From positions 62,001 to 126,000 of the forward strand of contig NZ_FCNX02000015.1 in assembly GCF_001544835.2 (NCBI RefSeq): DNA of 64,000 nt, in the 5' to 3' direction. Positions within the stretch are counted from its first letter, which is position 1; every line of letters starts with the position of its first letter. The notes below the pieces were generated by a model. It saw nothing but the letters and a program-made list of their open reading frames with translations, did not search any database and was not told the DNA's origin. This document shows, piece by piece, positions 35,955 to 44,574 of the stretch. Source of the stretch: Caballeronia fortuita. Its GTDB lineage: Bacteria > Pseudomonadota > Gammaproteobacteria > Burkholderiales > Burkholderiaceae. Position numbers and translations under genes: made by a program.

Positions 35955-36407
35955 GTCAGCCTCCTGATTTGACCTGCGACTATTGATGTCTTGCGTGTGT
36001 TCGTCCTCGTATGCCTTTCTGTATGTGCATCGATGAAGCATTATCCGGCGCGCATCCGGATTCGTGTGCCGAAGTCGGTCGTTTTTTTCGCGGGACGACG
36101 CGAATCGAATCGCCGTGCGGATCGAGCAAGCCGTGTGCCGAACGCGCACGGGCGTGCGGCGGTGTTGCGGGCACACGACCTTTTTCGGTCTCTGACGCTC
36201 CGTTTGGGCTTCTGAACGATCACATCGTCTGAAAACGCGCGGCGGCGCAATTTATAACGGGCGCGCCATGCCGCAGTGCGTCCGAGGCACGGCACAATGC
36301 GAAGATTGCATTGCCCGCGATCGGCGTCGGCGGGCGCGCTGCGCTGCACGACGCCATGCGCGGCGAACGTTTCACCTGACCGGACACGATCAATCGGGAA
36401 TCAGAAC
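35955..36407. other. 453-base divergent region between glgC and pdxY
   Basis: Holds the promoters of both genes. Frames across it are arginine-rich and have no ribosome sites. A T-rich run at about 36080-36090 is the most AT-rich patch. No clear -35/-10 pair, riboswitch or RNA gene recognised. Confidence 0.4.
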
Positions 36408-37289
36408 ATGAACAACGTCCTGAGCATTCAGTCGCATGTGGTGTTCGGCCACGCGGGCAACAGCGCCGCAGTTTTTCCGATGCGCCGTCTGGGCGTCAAC
36501 GTGTGGCCGCTCAACACCGTGCAATTCTCCAATCACACGCAATACGGCCGCTGGACCGGCAGCGCGTTCGACGCCGACGAACTGCAAAGCGTGATCGAAG
36601 GCATCGGCGCGATCGGCGTGCTCGCGCGCTGCAACGCGGTGCTGTCGGGCTATCTGGGCGCGCCGGAGCAGGGCCGCGCGGTCGTCGAAATCGTGAAGAT
36701 GGTGAAGGCGGTGAATCCGCGCGCGCTCTTTTTCTGCGATCCGGTCATGGGCCAGACGGGTGGCTGCACAGTGGCGTCCGGCATCGAGGACTTCCTCGTC
36801 ACGACGATGCCCGAAATCGCCGATGCGCTCATGCCTAATCACGTCGAGCTGGAAAAGCTCGTCGGGCGCACGATCGAAACGGTCGAAGAGGCCGTCGACG
36901 CCTGCCGCGAAGTGATCGCGCGCGGCCCGCGCATCGTGCTGGTCAAGCATCTGCTCGATCGCAACAGCCGCGCCGACACCTTCAACATGCTCGCCGTCAC
37001 GCCGACCGAGGCGTGGTTTGCGCAGCGCCCGCTCTATCCGTTCGCGCGCCAGCCGGTAGGCGTCGGCGATCTGACGAGCGCCGTGTTCGTCGCGCGCACC
37101 TTGCAGGGCGACTCGCTGCGCACCGCGCTGGAACACACGCTCGCAGCGGTCAATGCCGTCGTCAAGGCAACCTACGATGCGGGGCGTTACGAGCTGGAGA
37201 TCGTCGCCTCGCAGGACGAGATCGCGAAGCCGACCGACCGTTTCCCCGCTATCCGCGTGACCGGAACGGAAGTCGTCAGGCGCGGCTAG
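36408..37289 (+). CDS. pdxY: Pyridoxal kinase
   Basis: 293 residues from the ATG at 36408. The start MNNVLSIQSHVVFGHAGNSA is the PdxY signature. Later come FFCDPVMGQTGGCTV near 115, MPNHVELEKLVG near 145, and the ribokinase-fold anion hole GVGDLTSAVFVAR near 225, whose Asp is the catalytic base. It phosphorylates pyridoxal (salvage of vitamin B6) in the cytoplasm. The stop codon overlaps the stop of the convergent IclR gene within a shared CTAG. Confidence 0.93.
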   Translation: MNNVLSIQSHVVFGHAGNSAAVFPMRRLGVNVWPLNTVQFSNHTQYGRWTGSAFDADELQSVIEGIGAIGVLARCNAVLSGYLGAPEQGRAVVEIVKMVKAVNPRALFFCDPVMGQTGGCTVASGIEDFLVTTMPEIADALMPNHVELEKLVGRTIETVEEAVDACREVIARGPRIVLVKHLLDRNSRADTFNMLAVTPTEAWFAQRPLYPFARQPVGVGDLTSAVFVARTLQGDSLRTALEHTLAAVNAVVKATYDAGRYELEIVASQDEIAKPTDRFPAIRVTGTEVVRRG

Positions 37290-38080
37290 CGCGCTTCCAT
37301 CAGTCCGAAGCGCCACGACAGGCGGCGCGTCGCGGCCAGCAACGCGCGCGCGAGCGGTCCGTCGGCGGCGCTGTCGAAGCTGCCCGACGAGCCTATCAAC
37401 GCAATCACGAGGCACACGCTGCCGGTGTGATCGAATACCGGCGCGGCCAAAGTATGGATGCCGGGCACCGGCGCGCCGAGCGCCGTGTCGAGCCCGCGCC
37501 CGCGGATTGCGTCGAGTGTCGCGAGATACGCGTCGTCGAGTCCCGCGTCCGGCGGCGCGCCCGCGAGGCGGATGCCGTCCTGCGTCATCAAACTCGCGCG
37601 CATGTCGGCGGGAAGATGCGCGGCGTACACGCGCCCGATCGCCGTGTTCACGAGCGACATCACCGTGCCCACGCGCAAGCTCACATGCTGCGGCCGCGCC
37701 GATTCTTCCAGCCGGATCACGGTCGGCCCGAGCGGTCCGAGCGCGGCAGCGGCCACCGTCATCGATGTGCTCGCGGCGAGCGCGACGATCTCCGCTTCGG
37801 CATCGCGGATCGGCGAAAGGCGCTGCAGCGCGATCAAACCGAGTTCGCGGCTCAAGGTTCCGGCGTGAAACAGCCCGGCGTCGTCGCGCGCGAGCAAGCC
37901 GACTTTCACGAGACTGACCAGGTGCGCGAACGCCTTCGCGGGCGGCATGCCGGCGGCGGCGGCGAGATCGCGCAACGCGAGCGGCTCGCCCGCCGCGACC
38001 AGCGCGCGCAGCAGATCGCCGGTCGCATCCAGCGCATTGATGCCGCGCTGCGGTTTCGCTTCTTCGTCGAATGGCGTCAT
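37286..38080 (-). CDS. IclR-type regulator, first of a coupled pair (downstream member)
   Basis: 264 residues: an N-terminal winged helix (LLRALVAAGEPLALRDLAAAAGMPPAKAFAHLVSLVKVGLL, shown here in part as the HTH at residues 22-62) and a GAF-like C-terminal ligand domain (MTVAAAALGPLGPTVIRLEE, PGIHTLAAPVFDHTG). Its ATG overlaps the stop of the other IclR gene as ATGA, so the two are co-translated. It ends in a CTAG shared with the pdxY stop. Confidence 0.87.
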   Translation of the reverse strand: MTPFDEEAKPQRGINALDATGDLLRALVAAGEPLALRDLAAAAGMPPAKAFAHLVSLVKVGLLARDDAGLFHAGTLSRELGLIALQRLSPIRDAEAEIVALAASTSMTVAAAALGPLGPTVIRLEESARPQHVSLRVGTVMSLVNTAIGRVYAAHLPADMRASLMTQDGIRLAGAPPDAGLDDAYLATLDAIRGRGLDTALGAPVPGIHTLAAPVFDHTGSVCLVIALIGSSGSFDSAADGPLARALLAATRRLSWRFGLMEAR

Positions 38081-38835
38081 GAGAGCAGTCCGGCGATGTC
38101 GCGTGCGGCGTCCATCAGCGCATGCGCGAGCGGTCCATTCCAGTCGACGTCGGCGAGGCCGGTGGGTCCGATCGCCGTCAGCGCGAGCTGCATCCGATGC
38201 TTGCCGTCGAACACCGGCACGCTCATGCTGCTGACACCGGGACTCGGCGCATCGACGCTGCGTTCGATGCCGCGCACGCGGATCGCATCGATGCGCGCGG
38301 CCATATCCGGCGCGTCGGCTTCCGATTGATGCGCGAGCATCGCGGCGACGCGGGCGGCATCGTCGAAGGCACGGAACACGCGGCCCGTGGAAGTCCCCGA
38401 CAGCGACATCACCGTGCCGACGTGCAGGTTCACGTGAAGCGGATAGCCGCCGCGCTCGTAGCGCACGATCGTCGGACCCTGCGGCCCGGCCACGCTGACC
38501 GCGACGCTCATGCCCGTCGCGAGCGCCAGCGCCGTCACGCGTGGCGCCGCCGCACGGTATGCCGGCTGATGTTCCAGATTCAGTAGACCGAGCCTGAGCG
38601 AGAGCGGACCCGGTTCGTAGTTGCCGGTAAGCGCGTCGCGCTTGACGAGACCGAGCCGCGTCAGGCTCACCAGATAGGTGTGCGCTTGCGCGCTCGACAA
38701 TTCCGCCGCTTCGGCCAGCGCGCTGAGCGCGAGCGGCTCACGGCGCGCGGCGAGCGCATCGAGCAGACGCGCGCCTACCTCGACGCTCTGGACGCCGCGC
38801 TGTTTTTTTTCTTCGCCGTCTTCGGAACGAGCCAA
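38077..38835 (-). CDS. IclR-type regulator, second of a coupled pair (promoter-proximal)
   Basis: 252 residues using a TTG start at 38835, preceded by GGAG with five bases between; a GTG two codons upstream is the alternative. The open frame extends to 39234 but would run through the promoter of the divergent gene. Domain layout matches its neighbour: winged helix (LALSALAEAAELSSAQAHTY, residues 32-55) then ligand domain (MSVAVSVAGPQGPTIVRYER, PGVSSMSVPVFDGKH). It is divergent from the MBL-fold/MFS genes and probably regulates them, possibly as a heteromer with its partner. Confidence 0.85.
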   Translation of the reverse strand: MARSEDGEEKKQRGVQSVEVGARLLDALAARREPLALSALAEAAELSSAQAHTYLVSLTRLGLVKRDALTGNYEPGPLSLRLGLLNLEHQPAYRAAAPRVTALALATGMSVAVSVAGPQGPTIVRYERGGYPLHVNLHVGTVMSLSGTSTGRVFRAFDDAARVAAMLAHQSEADAPDMAARIDAIRVRGIERSVDAPSPGVSSMSVPVFDGKHRMQLALTAIGPTGLADVDWNGPLAHALMDAARDIAGLLS

Positions 38836-38905
38836 GGGCACTCCGCGATCTATAAAGAATAAGGAAGCGCAAATGTTAGCCGAGCGGTAATCGTCGGACG
38901 AAGCG

Positions 38906-38979
38906 TTTCGGTATTTACCCGAAATTTGCAAATAGCAAGCGCGCTTGCTGTTGACAAAGATCAGCATCGCGCCGATCAT
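38906..38979 (+). promoter_or_regulatory. Operator-like palindromes and promoter of the MBL-fold gene
   Basis: TTTCGG at 38906-38911 and CCGAAA at 38919-38924 form one inverted repeat. A perfect 16-bp palindrome (arms AGCAAGCG at 38934-38941 and CGCTTGCT at 38942-38949) directly abuts a consensus -35 TTGACA at 38951-38956. GATCAT follows after 17 bases (38974-38979) as a plausible -10. The MBL start is 37 bases on. These are good candidates for the IclR pair's binding sites. Confidence 0.55.
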
Positions 38980-39016
38980 CCACCCATCCTCACGAGAATG
39001 GAAGAGAGACACGATC

Positions 39017-39976
39017 ATGGCAAAAGCATTCGCATCGCAGGCCGATCTGGAAGAGAAGAAGATCACCTTCACGCAGGTTTCCGAGAACGCGTACGCGTAC
39101 ACGGCGGAAGGCGATCCGAACTCGGGCGTGATCATCGGTGACGACGGCGTGCTCATCGTCGATACGACGGCCACGCCCGCAATGGCGCAGGATCTCATCG
39201 CGAAAATCCGCGGCGTCACCGACAAGCCGATCAAATACGTGGTGCTGTCGCATTACCACGCGGTGCGCGTGCTGGGCGCGTCGGCCTATTTCGCGGAAGG
39301 CGCGCAGCAGATCATCGCGAGCCGCGGCACGTATGAAATGATCGTCGAGCGCGGCGAGCAGGACATGAAATCGGAAATCGAGCGGTTTCCGCGCCTGTTC
39401 GCGGGCGTCGAGACGGTGCCCGGCCTCACGTGGCCGACTCTCGTCTTCGAAAAGGAAATCACGCTGTTCCTCGGCAAGCTCGAAGTGAAGATCGCGCATC
39501 TGGGCGCAGGCCACACGAAGGGCGATACGGTCGTCTGGCTGCCGTCGCAGAAAGTGCTGTTTTCGGGCGATCTCGTCGAGTACGACGCCGCCTGCTATTG
39601 CGGCGATGCGCAGCTCGAAGAATGGCCCGCGACGCTCGAAGCGCTGCGCGCGTTGAAGGCCGACAAGCTCGTGCCGGGCCGCGGCCCCGCGCTGCTGTCG
39701 CCAGCGGAAGTCGACAAGGGCCTCGACTACACGAAGGATTTCGTCACGACGCTGTTGCAGGCGGGCCGTGAAGCCGTCGCCGAAAAGCTCGATCTGAAGG
39801 GTTCGATGGCGCTTACGCGCAAAGCGATGGACCCGAAGTTCGGCCACGTCTTCATCTACGAGCACTGTTTGCCGTTCGATGTCTCGCGCGCCTTCGATGA
39901 AGCGAGCGGCATCAAGCATCCGCGCATCTGGACGGCCGAGCGCGACAAGGACATGTGGGCCGCCTTGCAGGACTGA
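39017..39976 (+). CDS. MBL-fold metallo-hydrolase-like protein with incomplete metal motif
   Basis: 319 residues. The beta-lactamase fold is clear (SGVIIGDDGVLIVDTTATPA, then YVVLSHYHAVRVLGASAYF near 80, LGAGHTKGDTVVWLP near 170, VLFSGDLVEY near 190). The canonical HxHxDH is HYHAVR: the first two His remain, but Asp and the third His are gone, while the later GHT His and SGD Asp are kept. It may bind one metal or act differently. The open frame begins earlier, but the ATG at 39017 has GAGAGACACGATC before it and fits the fold. A terminator follows. Confidence 0.82.
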   Translation: MAKAFASQADLEEKKITFTQVSENAYAYTAEGDPNSGVIIGDDGVLIVDTTATPAMAQDLIAKIRGVTDKPIKYVVLSHYHAVRVLGASAYFAEGAQQIIASRGTYEMIVERGEQDMKSEIERFPRLFAGVETVPGLTWPTLVFEKEITLFLGKLEVKIAHLGAGHTKGDTVVWLPSQKVLFSGDLVEYDAACYCGDAQLEEWPATLEALRALKADKLVPGRGPALLSPAEVDKGLDYTKDFVTTLLQAGREAVAEKLDLKGSMALTRKAMDPKFGHVFIYEHCLPFDVSRAFDEASGIKHPRIWTAERDKDMWAALQD

Positions 39977-39988
39977 CCGCCGTTTCCT

Positions 39989-40020
39989 GCGGCGCGCACT
40001 GACGCGCCGCTTCTTCCTTC
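39989..40020 (+). terminator. GC-rich hairpin after the MBL-fold gene
   Basis: An 8-bp perfect stem (GCGGCGCG at 39989-39996, CGCGCCGC at 40003-40010) with a six-base loop is followed by the pyrimidine run TTCTTCCTTC. It lies 12 bases after the stop; termination may be partial because the MFS gene follows. Confidence 0.6.
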
Positions 40021-40077
40021 TCGAAGCAAAAGGCGCGCGCAAGACGCCGGCCTCAACACGCCCATCTGGAGCGAGAC

Positions 40078-41400
40078 ATGTCGAAGTCGATCAGCACGGC
40101 GGCGCTCATCCCGAGCGCCGACGCGGATACGCACGCCCTCTCGGACGAGGCGCTGTTCCGCAAAGTCGCATGGCGCATCATTCCGTTCTTGTTCTTGTGC
40201 TACGTGGTGTCGTTTCTGGACCGCATCAACATCGGCTTCGCGCAGTTGCAGATGAAGCACGATCTCGGTTTCTCCGATGCGATGTATGGCCTCGGCGCCG
40301 CCGTGTTCTACGTCGGCTACGTGCTGTTCGAGGTGCCGAGCAATCTGCTGCTCGCGAGGTTCGGCGCGCGCCGCACGTTCACGCGGATCATGCTGCTGTG
40401 GGGCGCGGCGTCGGTCGGGATGATGTTCGTGTCGACGCCCGGCCATTTCTATCTGCTGCGCTTTCTGCTCGGCGTGTTCGAGGCAGGTTTCTTTCCGGGC
40501 ATCGTGCTGTATCTGACGTACTGGTTTCCGGCGAAGCGGCGCGCCGGGGTGATGTCCGTGTTTTTCGCGGGCGTCGCGGTGGCGGGCGTGTTCGGCGGAC
40601 TCGTGTCCGGCTGGATCATGCGCGACATGGCCGGCGCGATGGGCTTGTACGGCTGGCAGTGGATGTTCGCGATCGAAGGCGCGCCGGCGGTGCTGCTCGG
40701 CCTGATCGCGTTGCGTCTGCTGGTAGATACGCCGCGCGATGCGCAATGGCTCACGCAAGCGGAGCGCGACCGGCTCGCGGCGCTGTGCATTGCCGAAAAT
40801 ACGGATCAGCACGACCGCCGCGGCATGTTCGACGCGCTGCGCAATCCGCGCGTCTATCTCTTCGCGTTCATCTATTTTTCGCTCACATGCGCGTCGCTGA
40901 CGCTGAGTTTCTGGATGCCGCTGATGATCCGCGATTTCGGCATCACCGATGTCATGTCGGTCAGTCTCTACACCGTCGTGCCGAACGCGATCGGCGCAGC
41001 CGGCCTGATTCTGATCGCGCGGCATTCGGATCGCGTCGGAGAACGGCGCAAGCACTTCGCGTGCTGCACGATCGGCGGCGGCATCGCGCTCGCCGCGCTG
41101 ACGCTGCATGCGCCAAGCCTGCCGCTGATGCTCGCGATACTCTCGCTCGCCGCGACGCTGATCTTCGCCGCGCTGCCGATCTTCTGGGCCGTGCCCGCGA
41201 GCCATCTTCCGGGCAGGAGCGCGGCGGCGGGCATCGCGTTCATCAGCAGTATCGGCATCACGAGCGGGATCGTGAGTCCTTGGGTGATCGGCCAGATCCG
41301 CACCGCGACGGGCAGCATGGATCTCGCCGTGCAACTGCTTTCGTTGCTGCTGTTCGCGAGCGGCGCCGCGCTGTTTTTCGGGTTGCGGCGCGGCGATTGA
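40078..41400 (+). CDS. MFS transporter, anion:cation symporter (ACS) type
   Basis: 440 residues with 12 predicted membrane segments. Segment 1 carries the ACS mark FLDRINIGFAQLQMKHDLG; FGARRTFTRIML is the loop 2-3 motif; GVFEAGFFPGIVLYLTYWFP near 145 is typical of phthalate/tartrate-type carriers. It imports organic anions with protons or cations. Same strand as the MBL-fold gene, 101 bases later, and likely under the same IclR pair. Substrate unknown. Confidence 0.88.
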   Translation: MSKSISTAALIPSADADTHALSDEALFRKVAWRIIPFLFLCYVVSFLDRINIGFAQLQMKHDLGFSDAMYGLGAAVFYVGYVLFEVPSNLLLARFGARRTFTRIMLLWGAASVGMMFVSTPGHFYLLRFLLGVFEAGFFPGIVLYLTYWFPAKRRAGVMSVFFAGVAVAGVFGGLVSGWIMRDMAGAMGLYGWQWMFAIEGAPAVLLGLIALRLLVDTPRDAQWLTQAERDRLAALCIAENTDQHDRRGMFDALRNPRVYLFAFIYFSLTCASLTLSFWMPLMIRDFGITDVMSVSLYTVVPNAIGAAGLILIARHSDRVGERRKHFACCTIGGGIALAALTLHAPSLPLMLAILSLAATLIFAALPIFWAVPASHLPGRSAAAGIAFISSIGITSGIVSPWVIGQIRTATGSMDLAVQLLSLLLFASGAALFFGLRRGD

Positions 41401-41403
41401 GCG

Positions 41404-41880
41404 TCAGGCGGTGGCGGCGGCCATCGCCTTGAAGTTCTCCGGCGTTGCGAAGGCGAGATATTCGGCCTGCATGTCGGGCGTGAGGAATTCGAGCATCGTC
41501 GAGTTCTCGATCCAGAATTCGATCACGTGGAAGAAATTGTCGCCGCGCGTGCAGCGTACCGCGCGCCAGCCTTCGCGCTCGCCGATGGCGATGACTTCGT
41601 CGGCGCTCAGCTTCGTCGCGACGGCCATGTGGAACGCGCTGTACTGCGGGCGCGCGAGCGTCTGCGCGCCGTAGCTGTCGGTTTCCTCGTGCCCGCCGCC
41701 CGGCGTGATGACCTTGTCGCTCGGATAGACCTCGATGATGCTGCCGCGATCGTCGCCCGCGACCGCCATCCACGCGTCGGGAAAAGGCGAGAAGGGGGCA
41801 GCGAAACCTTCCCACAATTCGGCGAGCACATGAGCGACGTGTTTCGGGTCGTGGGCGGGGATGGAGGCGTGGAAGATCAT
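41404..41880 (-). CDS. Glyoxalase/VOC-like conserved hypothetical protein
   Basis: 158 residues. MIFHASIPAHDPKHVAHVLAELW at the start and HVIEFWIENSTMLEFLTPDM near the end look like the paired beta-alpha-beta units of vicinal-oxygen-chelate proteins, with His4, His near 86 and Glu near 122 as possible metal ligands. No signal peptide. It is convergent with the MFS gene, four bases apart. The fold call is tentative. Confidence 0.6.
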   Translation of the reverse strand: MIFHASIPAHDPKHVAHVLAELWEGFAAPFSPFPDAWMAVAGDDRGSIIEVYPSDKVITPGGGHEETDSYGAQTLARPQYSAFHMAVATKLSADEVIAIGEREGWRAVRCTRGDNFFHVIEFWIENSTMLEFLTPDMQAEYLAFATPENFKAMAAATA

Positions 41881-42085
41881 CGCGATGGACTCCGGTGACG
41901 TGGAGAGAAACGGCGCGGCGATGTTTTCGGATCGCGCGCCGCAGTGTTGATTCGCAGTGCTGGATGTGGCGGGATTCTTCCAGAGACTAATGTTATGAGT
42001 GTTTTCAAACGCGTCAGGAGTCAGTGATAATCCGACAAACGCCGATCGTGAAGGTTATTAAGTCAGTAATACAGAGAATGGCGTA

Positions 42086-42946
42086 TTACATCGACGTGGA
42101 TGCGAATGCGGCGATATCCGCCGTCAGCCGCGCTGCATCGCTCAGAAAGATGCCATGCGGCGCGCCTTCGTAGACGACGAGCCGCGCGTGCGGAATCAGC
42201 CGTGCCGTGCGCTGCGAAGTCAGTTCGAGCGGACTGGAGAGATCGTGATCGCCTTGAACGATGAGCGTCGGCACGTCGATGTCGCGTAATTCGTCGCGGA
42301 AATCGCCGTTGCTCACCGTTTCGTTGCACGCGAAAAGCGCGTGATGCGACGTGCGCAAGGCCATTTCCCGAATCCAGTCGATCATTGCCTGCGACACATC
42401 CGGCCCCGCGAACGGACACGCGTTCTCGGCGAGCCATTGCGGATAGTCGTTCAGCAGATCGTGCCGGAAGGCCTCGATATACGCGTGATCGATGCCTTCG
42501 GGATGGTCGGGCGTCTGCGCGAGCATCGGCAAAGTCGAGGCGATCAGCGCAAGACGTGCAACCCGCGCGCGGCCGTGTCGCGTCAGATAGCGCACGGCTT
42601 CCGCGCCGCCCATCGAATAGCCGACGAGCGTGATATCCGACAGATCCAGCGCTTCGATGACGGCGGCGAGATCGTCCGCGAGCGTGTCGTAGTCGTAGCC
42701 GCTGCCCGGATCGGTCGAGCGGCCATGACCGCGCCGGTCATAGGCGATGCAGCGAAAGCCGTGTTGCGTGAGCGGCAGCATCTGATACGCCCACATGTCG
42801 CCCGGCAGCGAATAGCTGGGCACGAAAACGATTGTCTTGCCGTTGGCGCTCGCACTGTCGGGCCGCCAGTCGCGATAAAACAGTTCGACGCCGCCGGGCG
42901 TCGCGATGAATCCCGGGCGGGCAATGCTGGCGTGGATCGCGTTCAC
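42086..42946 (-). CDS. Alpha/beta hydrolase (non-haem chloroperoxidase/esterase-like)
   Basis: 286 residues from a GTG at 42946 preceded by GAGGGAG. The nucleophile elbow VGYSMGGAEAV (Ser near 113), the acid in VQGDHDLSSP (near 231) and His in EGAPHGIF (near 260) complete the triad; DRRGHGRS lies before the elbow. The group contains cofactor-free haloperoxidase-like esterases and lactonases. Substrate unknown. Stand-alone gene. Confidence 0.85.
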   Translation of the reverse strand: MNAIHASIARPGFIATPGGVELFYRDWRPDSASANGKTIVFVPSYSLPGDMWAYQMLPLTQHGFRCIAYDRRGHGRSTDPGSGYDYDTLADDLAAVIEALDLSDITLVGYSMGGAEAVRYLTRHGRARVARLALIASTLPMLAQTPDHPEGIDHAYIEAFRHDLLNDYPQWLAENACPFAGPDVSQAMIDWIREMALRTSHHALFACNETVSNGDFRDELRDIDVPTLIVQGDHDLSSPLELTSQRTARLIPHARLVVYEGAPHGIFLSDAARLTADIAAFASTSM

Positions 42947-43050
42947 TTTCGTTCTCCCTCTCGATGTGCGGTGTGAGTGCATCGTCGCAGGGGAAAGCGG
43001 GCGGGACAATTACGCCAGAGGTAATAGGCCGCGCGACACGCGACCGGGCG

Positions 43051-44181
43051 TCATGCGCTCTGATCGGCCAGCGTGGAGCGTCGTTCGTTGCGTCGCCGAT
43101 GCAGGAAGGGCCGCTCGACGAGCGCGTATGAAACAGCCGCGGCGCCGATCGAACAGATCGTCGCAATGATTGCCCAGTGCCAGAAGTGCGCAATGCTCCA
43201 TTGCGGGATCGGCTGTAATTTGTCCGCGATTCGAATGGAGATTTGCAGGACCGTCAGGTGAAGCAGATACAGGCTATAGCTGATCGTGCCGAGCAAGATC
43301 AGCGGGCGGACGCGCAATATGTACGGCTTCAATCCGATAGCAACGAAGAACGCCGCGCTCACCAGAATCCACTGCACCAGATACACGGCAACGTCCGCGA
43401 AAGAGCTGATTCCCGGTGTCGTCGCAATGGCGGTTGCGACCGCTTCTTTCGGAAAGATAATGTCCGCGAATGCGAGAAGGCAGAACGCCACCGAGCCGAA
43501 TAACGGACGCAGCCGAGTGCGCAAACGCATCTCCGCAGCGAGCGCGCCGGACAGGAAGAAAAGCAGCAAATACGAGCGCGCGTCGTAGACGAGCAGCATG
43601 AGCGCGAGAACGGCGAGTCCCGCGTTCGTTGTCCATCGCTTCGCTCGCAAACCGGCGAGAAGCGGCAACAGCACATAAAAGCCCCACTCGTACGGTAATG
43701 TCCAGGTGACCGTATTGAACATGGTCGTATCGATTCCATTGAATCGACGCTGCTGGACAATACCGAGCGCAAGCTGTGCGAAAACGTCGTGAGCGAGATC
43801 TTTCAGCGATACGTGCTTCACGAATCCGTCGATTGCGCTCAGCGTGAGCATCATCGTGATTGCAAAGAGGATATATGCCGGTGCGAGCCGCAGAAACCGG
43901 TTTCGATAGAACTGCGCCCAGTCGGTTGCTTTTCCGGAAACGACGATCCGCTTCCAGAACAGATAGCCCGTGATGCAGAAAAACAGTTGAACGCCGAGCG
44001 ATCCGCAATGCCCCGGGATGAGAAAGCGCTGGGTGTCCTTCACGAAACCAAAAAGCGCGACATACTTTGGGTCGAGCGCGCCTGACGCGAACGGGATGTG
44101 ATTGAACAAGACCAGAAGCGCCGCGATGCCGCGCATGCCTTCGATCTCGACGTTCTTCATGTCTTCTTTCATGCGCTGCAT
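43051..44181 (-). CDS. Acyltransferase 3 family membrane protein
   Basis: About 376 residues from the ATG at 44181 (AGAAGAA before it); ATGs at 44208 and 44172 are alternatives and the longer frame to 44397 crosses a terminator and is rejected. The N-terminal signature EGMRGIAALLVLFNHIPFA includes the catalytic His. About ten membrane helices follow, with ISYSLYLLHLTVLQ near the end. Such proteins acetylate or succinylate surface sugars such as O-antigen. Base composition is AT-richer than its neighbours, hinting at later acquisition. Confidence 0.83.
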   Translation of the reverse strand: MQRMKEDMKNVEIEGMRGIAALLVLFNHIPFASGALDPKYVALFGFVKDTQRFLIPGHCGSLGVQLFFCITGYLFWKRIVVSGKATDWAQFYRNRFLRLAPAYILFAITMMLTLSAIDGFVKHVSLKDLAHDVFAQLALGIVQQRRFNGIDTTMFNTVTWTLPYEWGFYVLLPLLAGLRAKRWTTNAGLAVLALMLLVYDARSYLLLFFLSGALAAEMRLRTRLRPLFGSVAFCLLAFADIIFPKEAVATAIATTPGISSFADVAVYLVQWILVSAAFFVAIGLKPYILRVRPLILLGTISYSLYLLHLTVLQISIRIADKLQPIPQWSIAHFWHWAIIATICSIGAAAVSYALVERPFLHRRRNERRSTLADQSA

Positions 44182-44277
44182 ATATTCTTCTGGCAAGCGT
44201 CCGGTCATCTCGAGCGCTACGGTAGGAGCACGGCGCATTTTACATGAGGCTCTGGCGGCCTCTTTCCGCGAGCGAGC

Positions 44278-44305
44278 AAAAAAAACGCCGCCTGAAGAGG
44301 CGGCG
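44278..44305 (-). terminator. Intrinsic terminator on the minus strand
   Basis: Stem CGCCGCC (44286-44292) with GGCGGCG (44299-44305), loop of six, then eight U when read on the minus strand. Strong by sequence. Confidence 0.85.
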
Positions 44306-44364
44306 AGAGCATCCGCGTGTGGGCTCGTTAATCGAGAGCGGATGCTTGAGGAGACAGAATGTCT
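44278..44364 (-). ncRNA. Candidate small RNA with intrinsic terminator
   Basis: A minus-strand promoter TTGTGC (44399-44394), 17 bases, CATACT (44376-44371) would start RNA near 44364. The roughly 87-base product has a small 5' stem (AGAC/GTCT), a C/U-rich stretch UCUCCUC able to pair with ribosome sites, a long hairpin (arms 44338-44345 and 44309-44316 with an inner CTCG/CGAG stem) and a terminator stem (44286-44305) followed by eight U. It lies between divergent genes, so it ends no protein gene. The alternative is an attenuator leader of the acyltransferase gene 100 bases downstream. Confidence 0.45.
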
Positions 44365-44525
44365 GGATTCAGTATGGCAAAGCGGCGAGTCGCGCACAAT
44401 CGTCGATTCGAATCACTGCGTTTCACGTCGGCCCGCACCGATGATTCGCCATGCGAATGAATCACACGATGCCGTTGCGCTTTTCCGATTTATCTCGTCT
44501 TTTCCGGCGCGTTTCCACGGAGCGC

Positions 44526-44554
44526 TTGATATAAACTCAATCGGCGTTTCAAAT
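44526..44554 (+). promoter_or_regulatory. Promoter of the TPR-glycosyltransferase gene
   Basis: TTGATA at 44526-44531, 17 bases, TCAAAT at 44549-44554. The ATG is only 20 bases further, so the leader would be very short. Confidence 0.45.
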
Positions 44555-44574
44555 ACTTCCGCGTTCAGTCATCC

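Noticed and set aside
33891..35972. Plus-strand open frame of 693 codons opposite glgA and glgC
   Set aside because: It spans two clear genes and has no recognisable domain or ribosome site.
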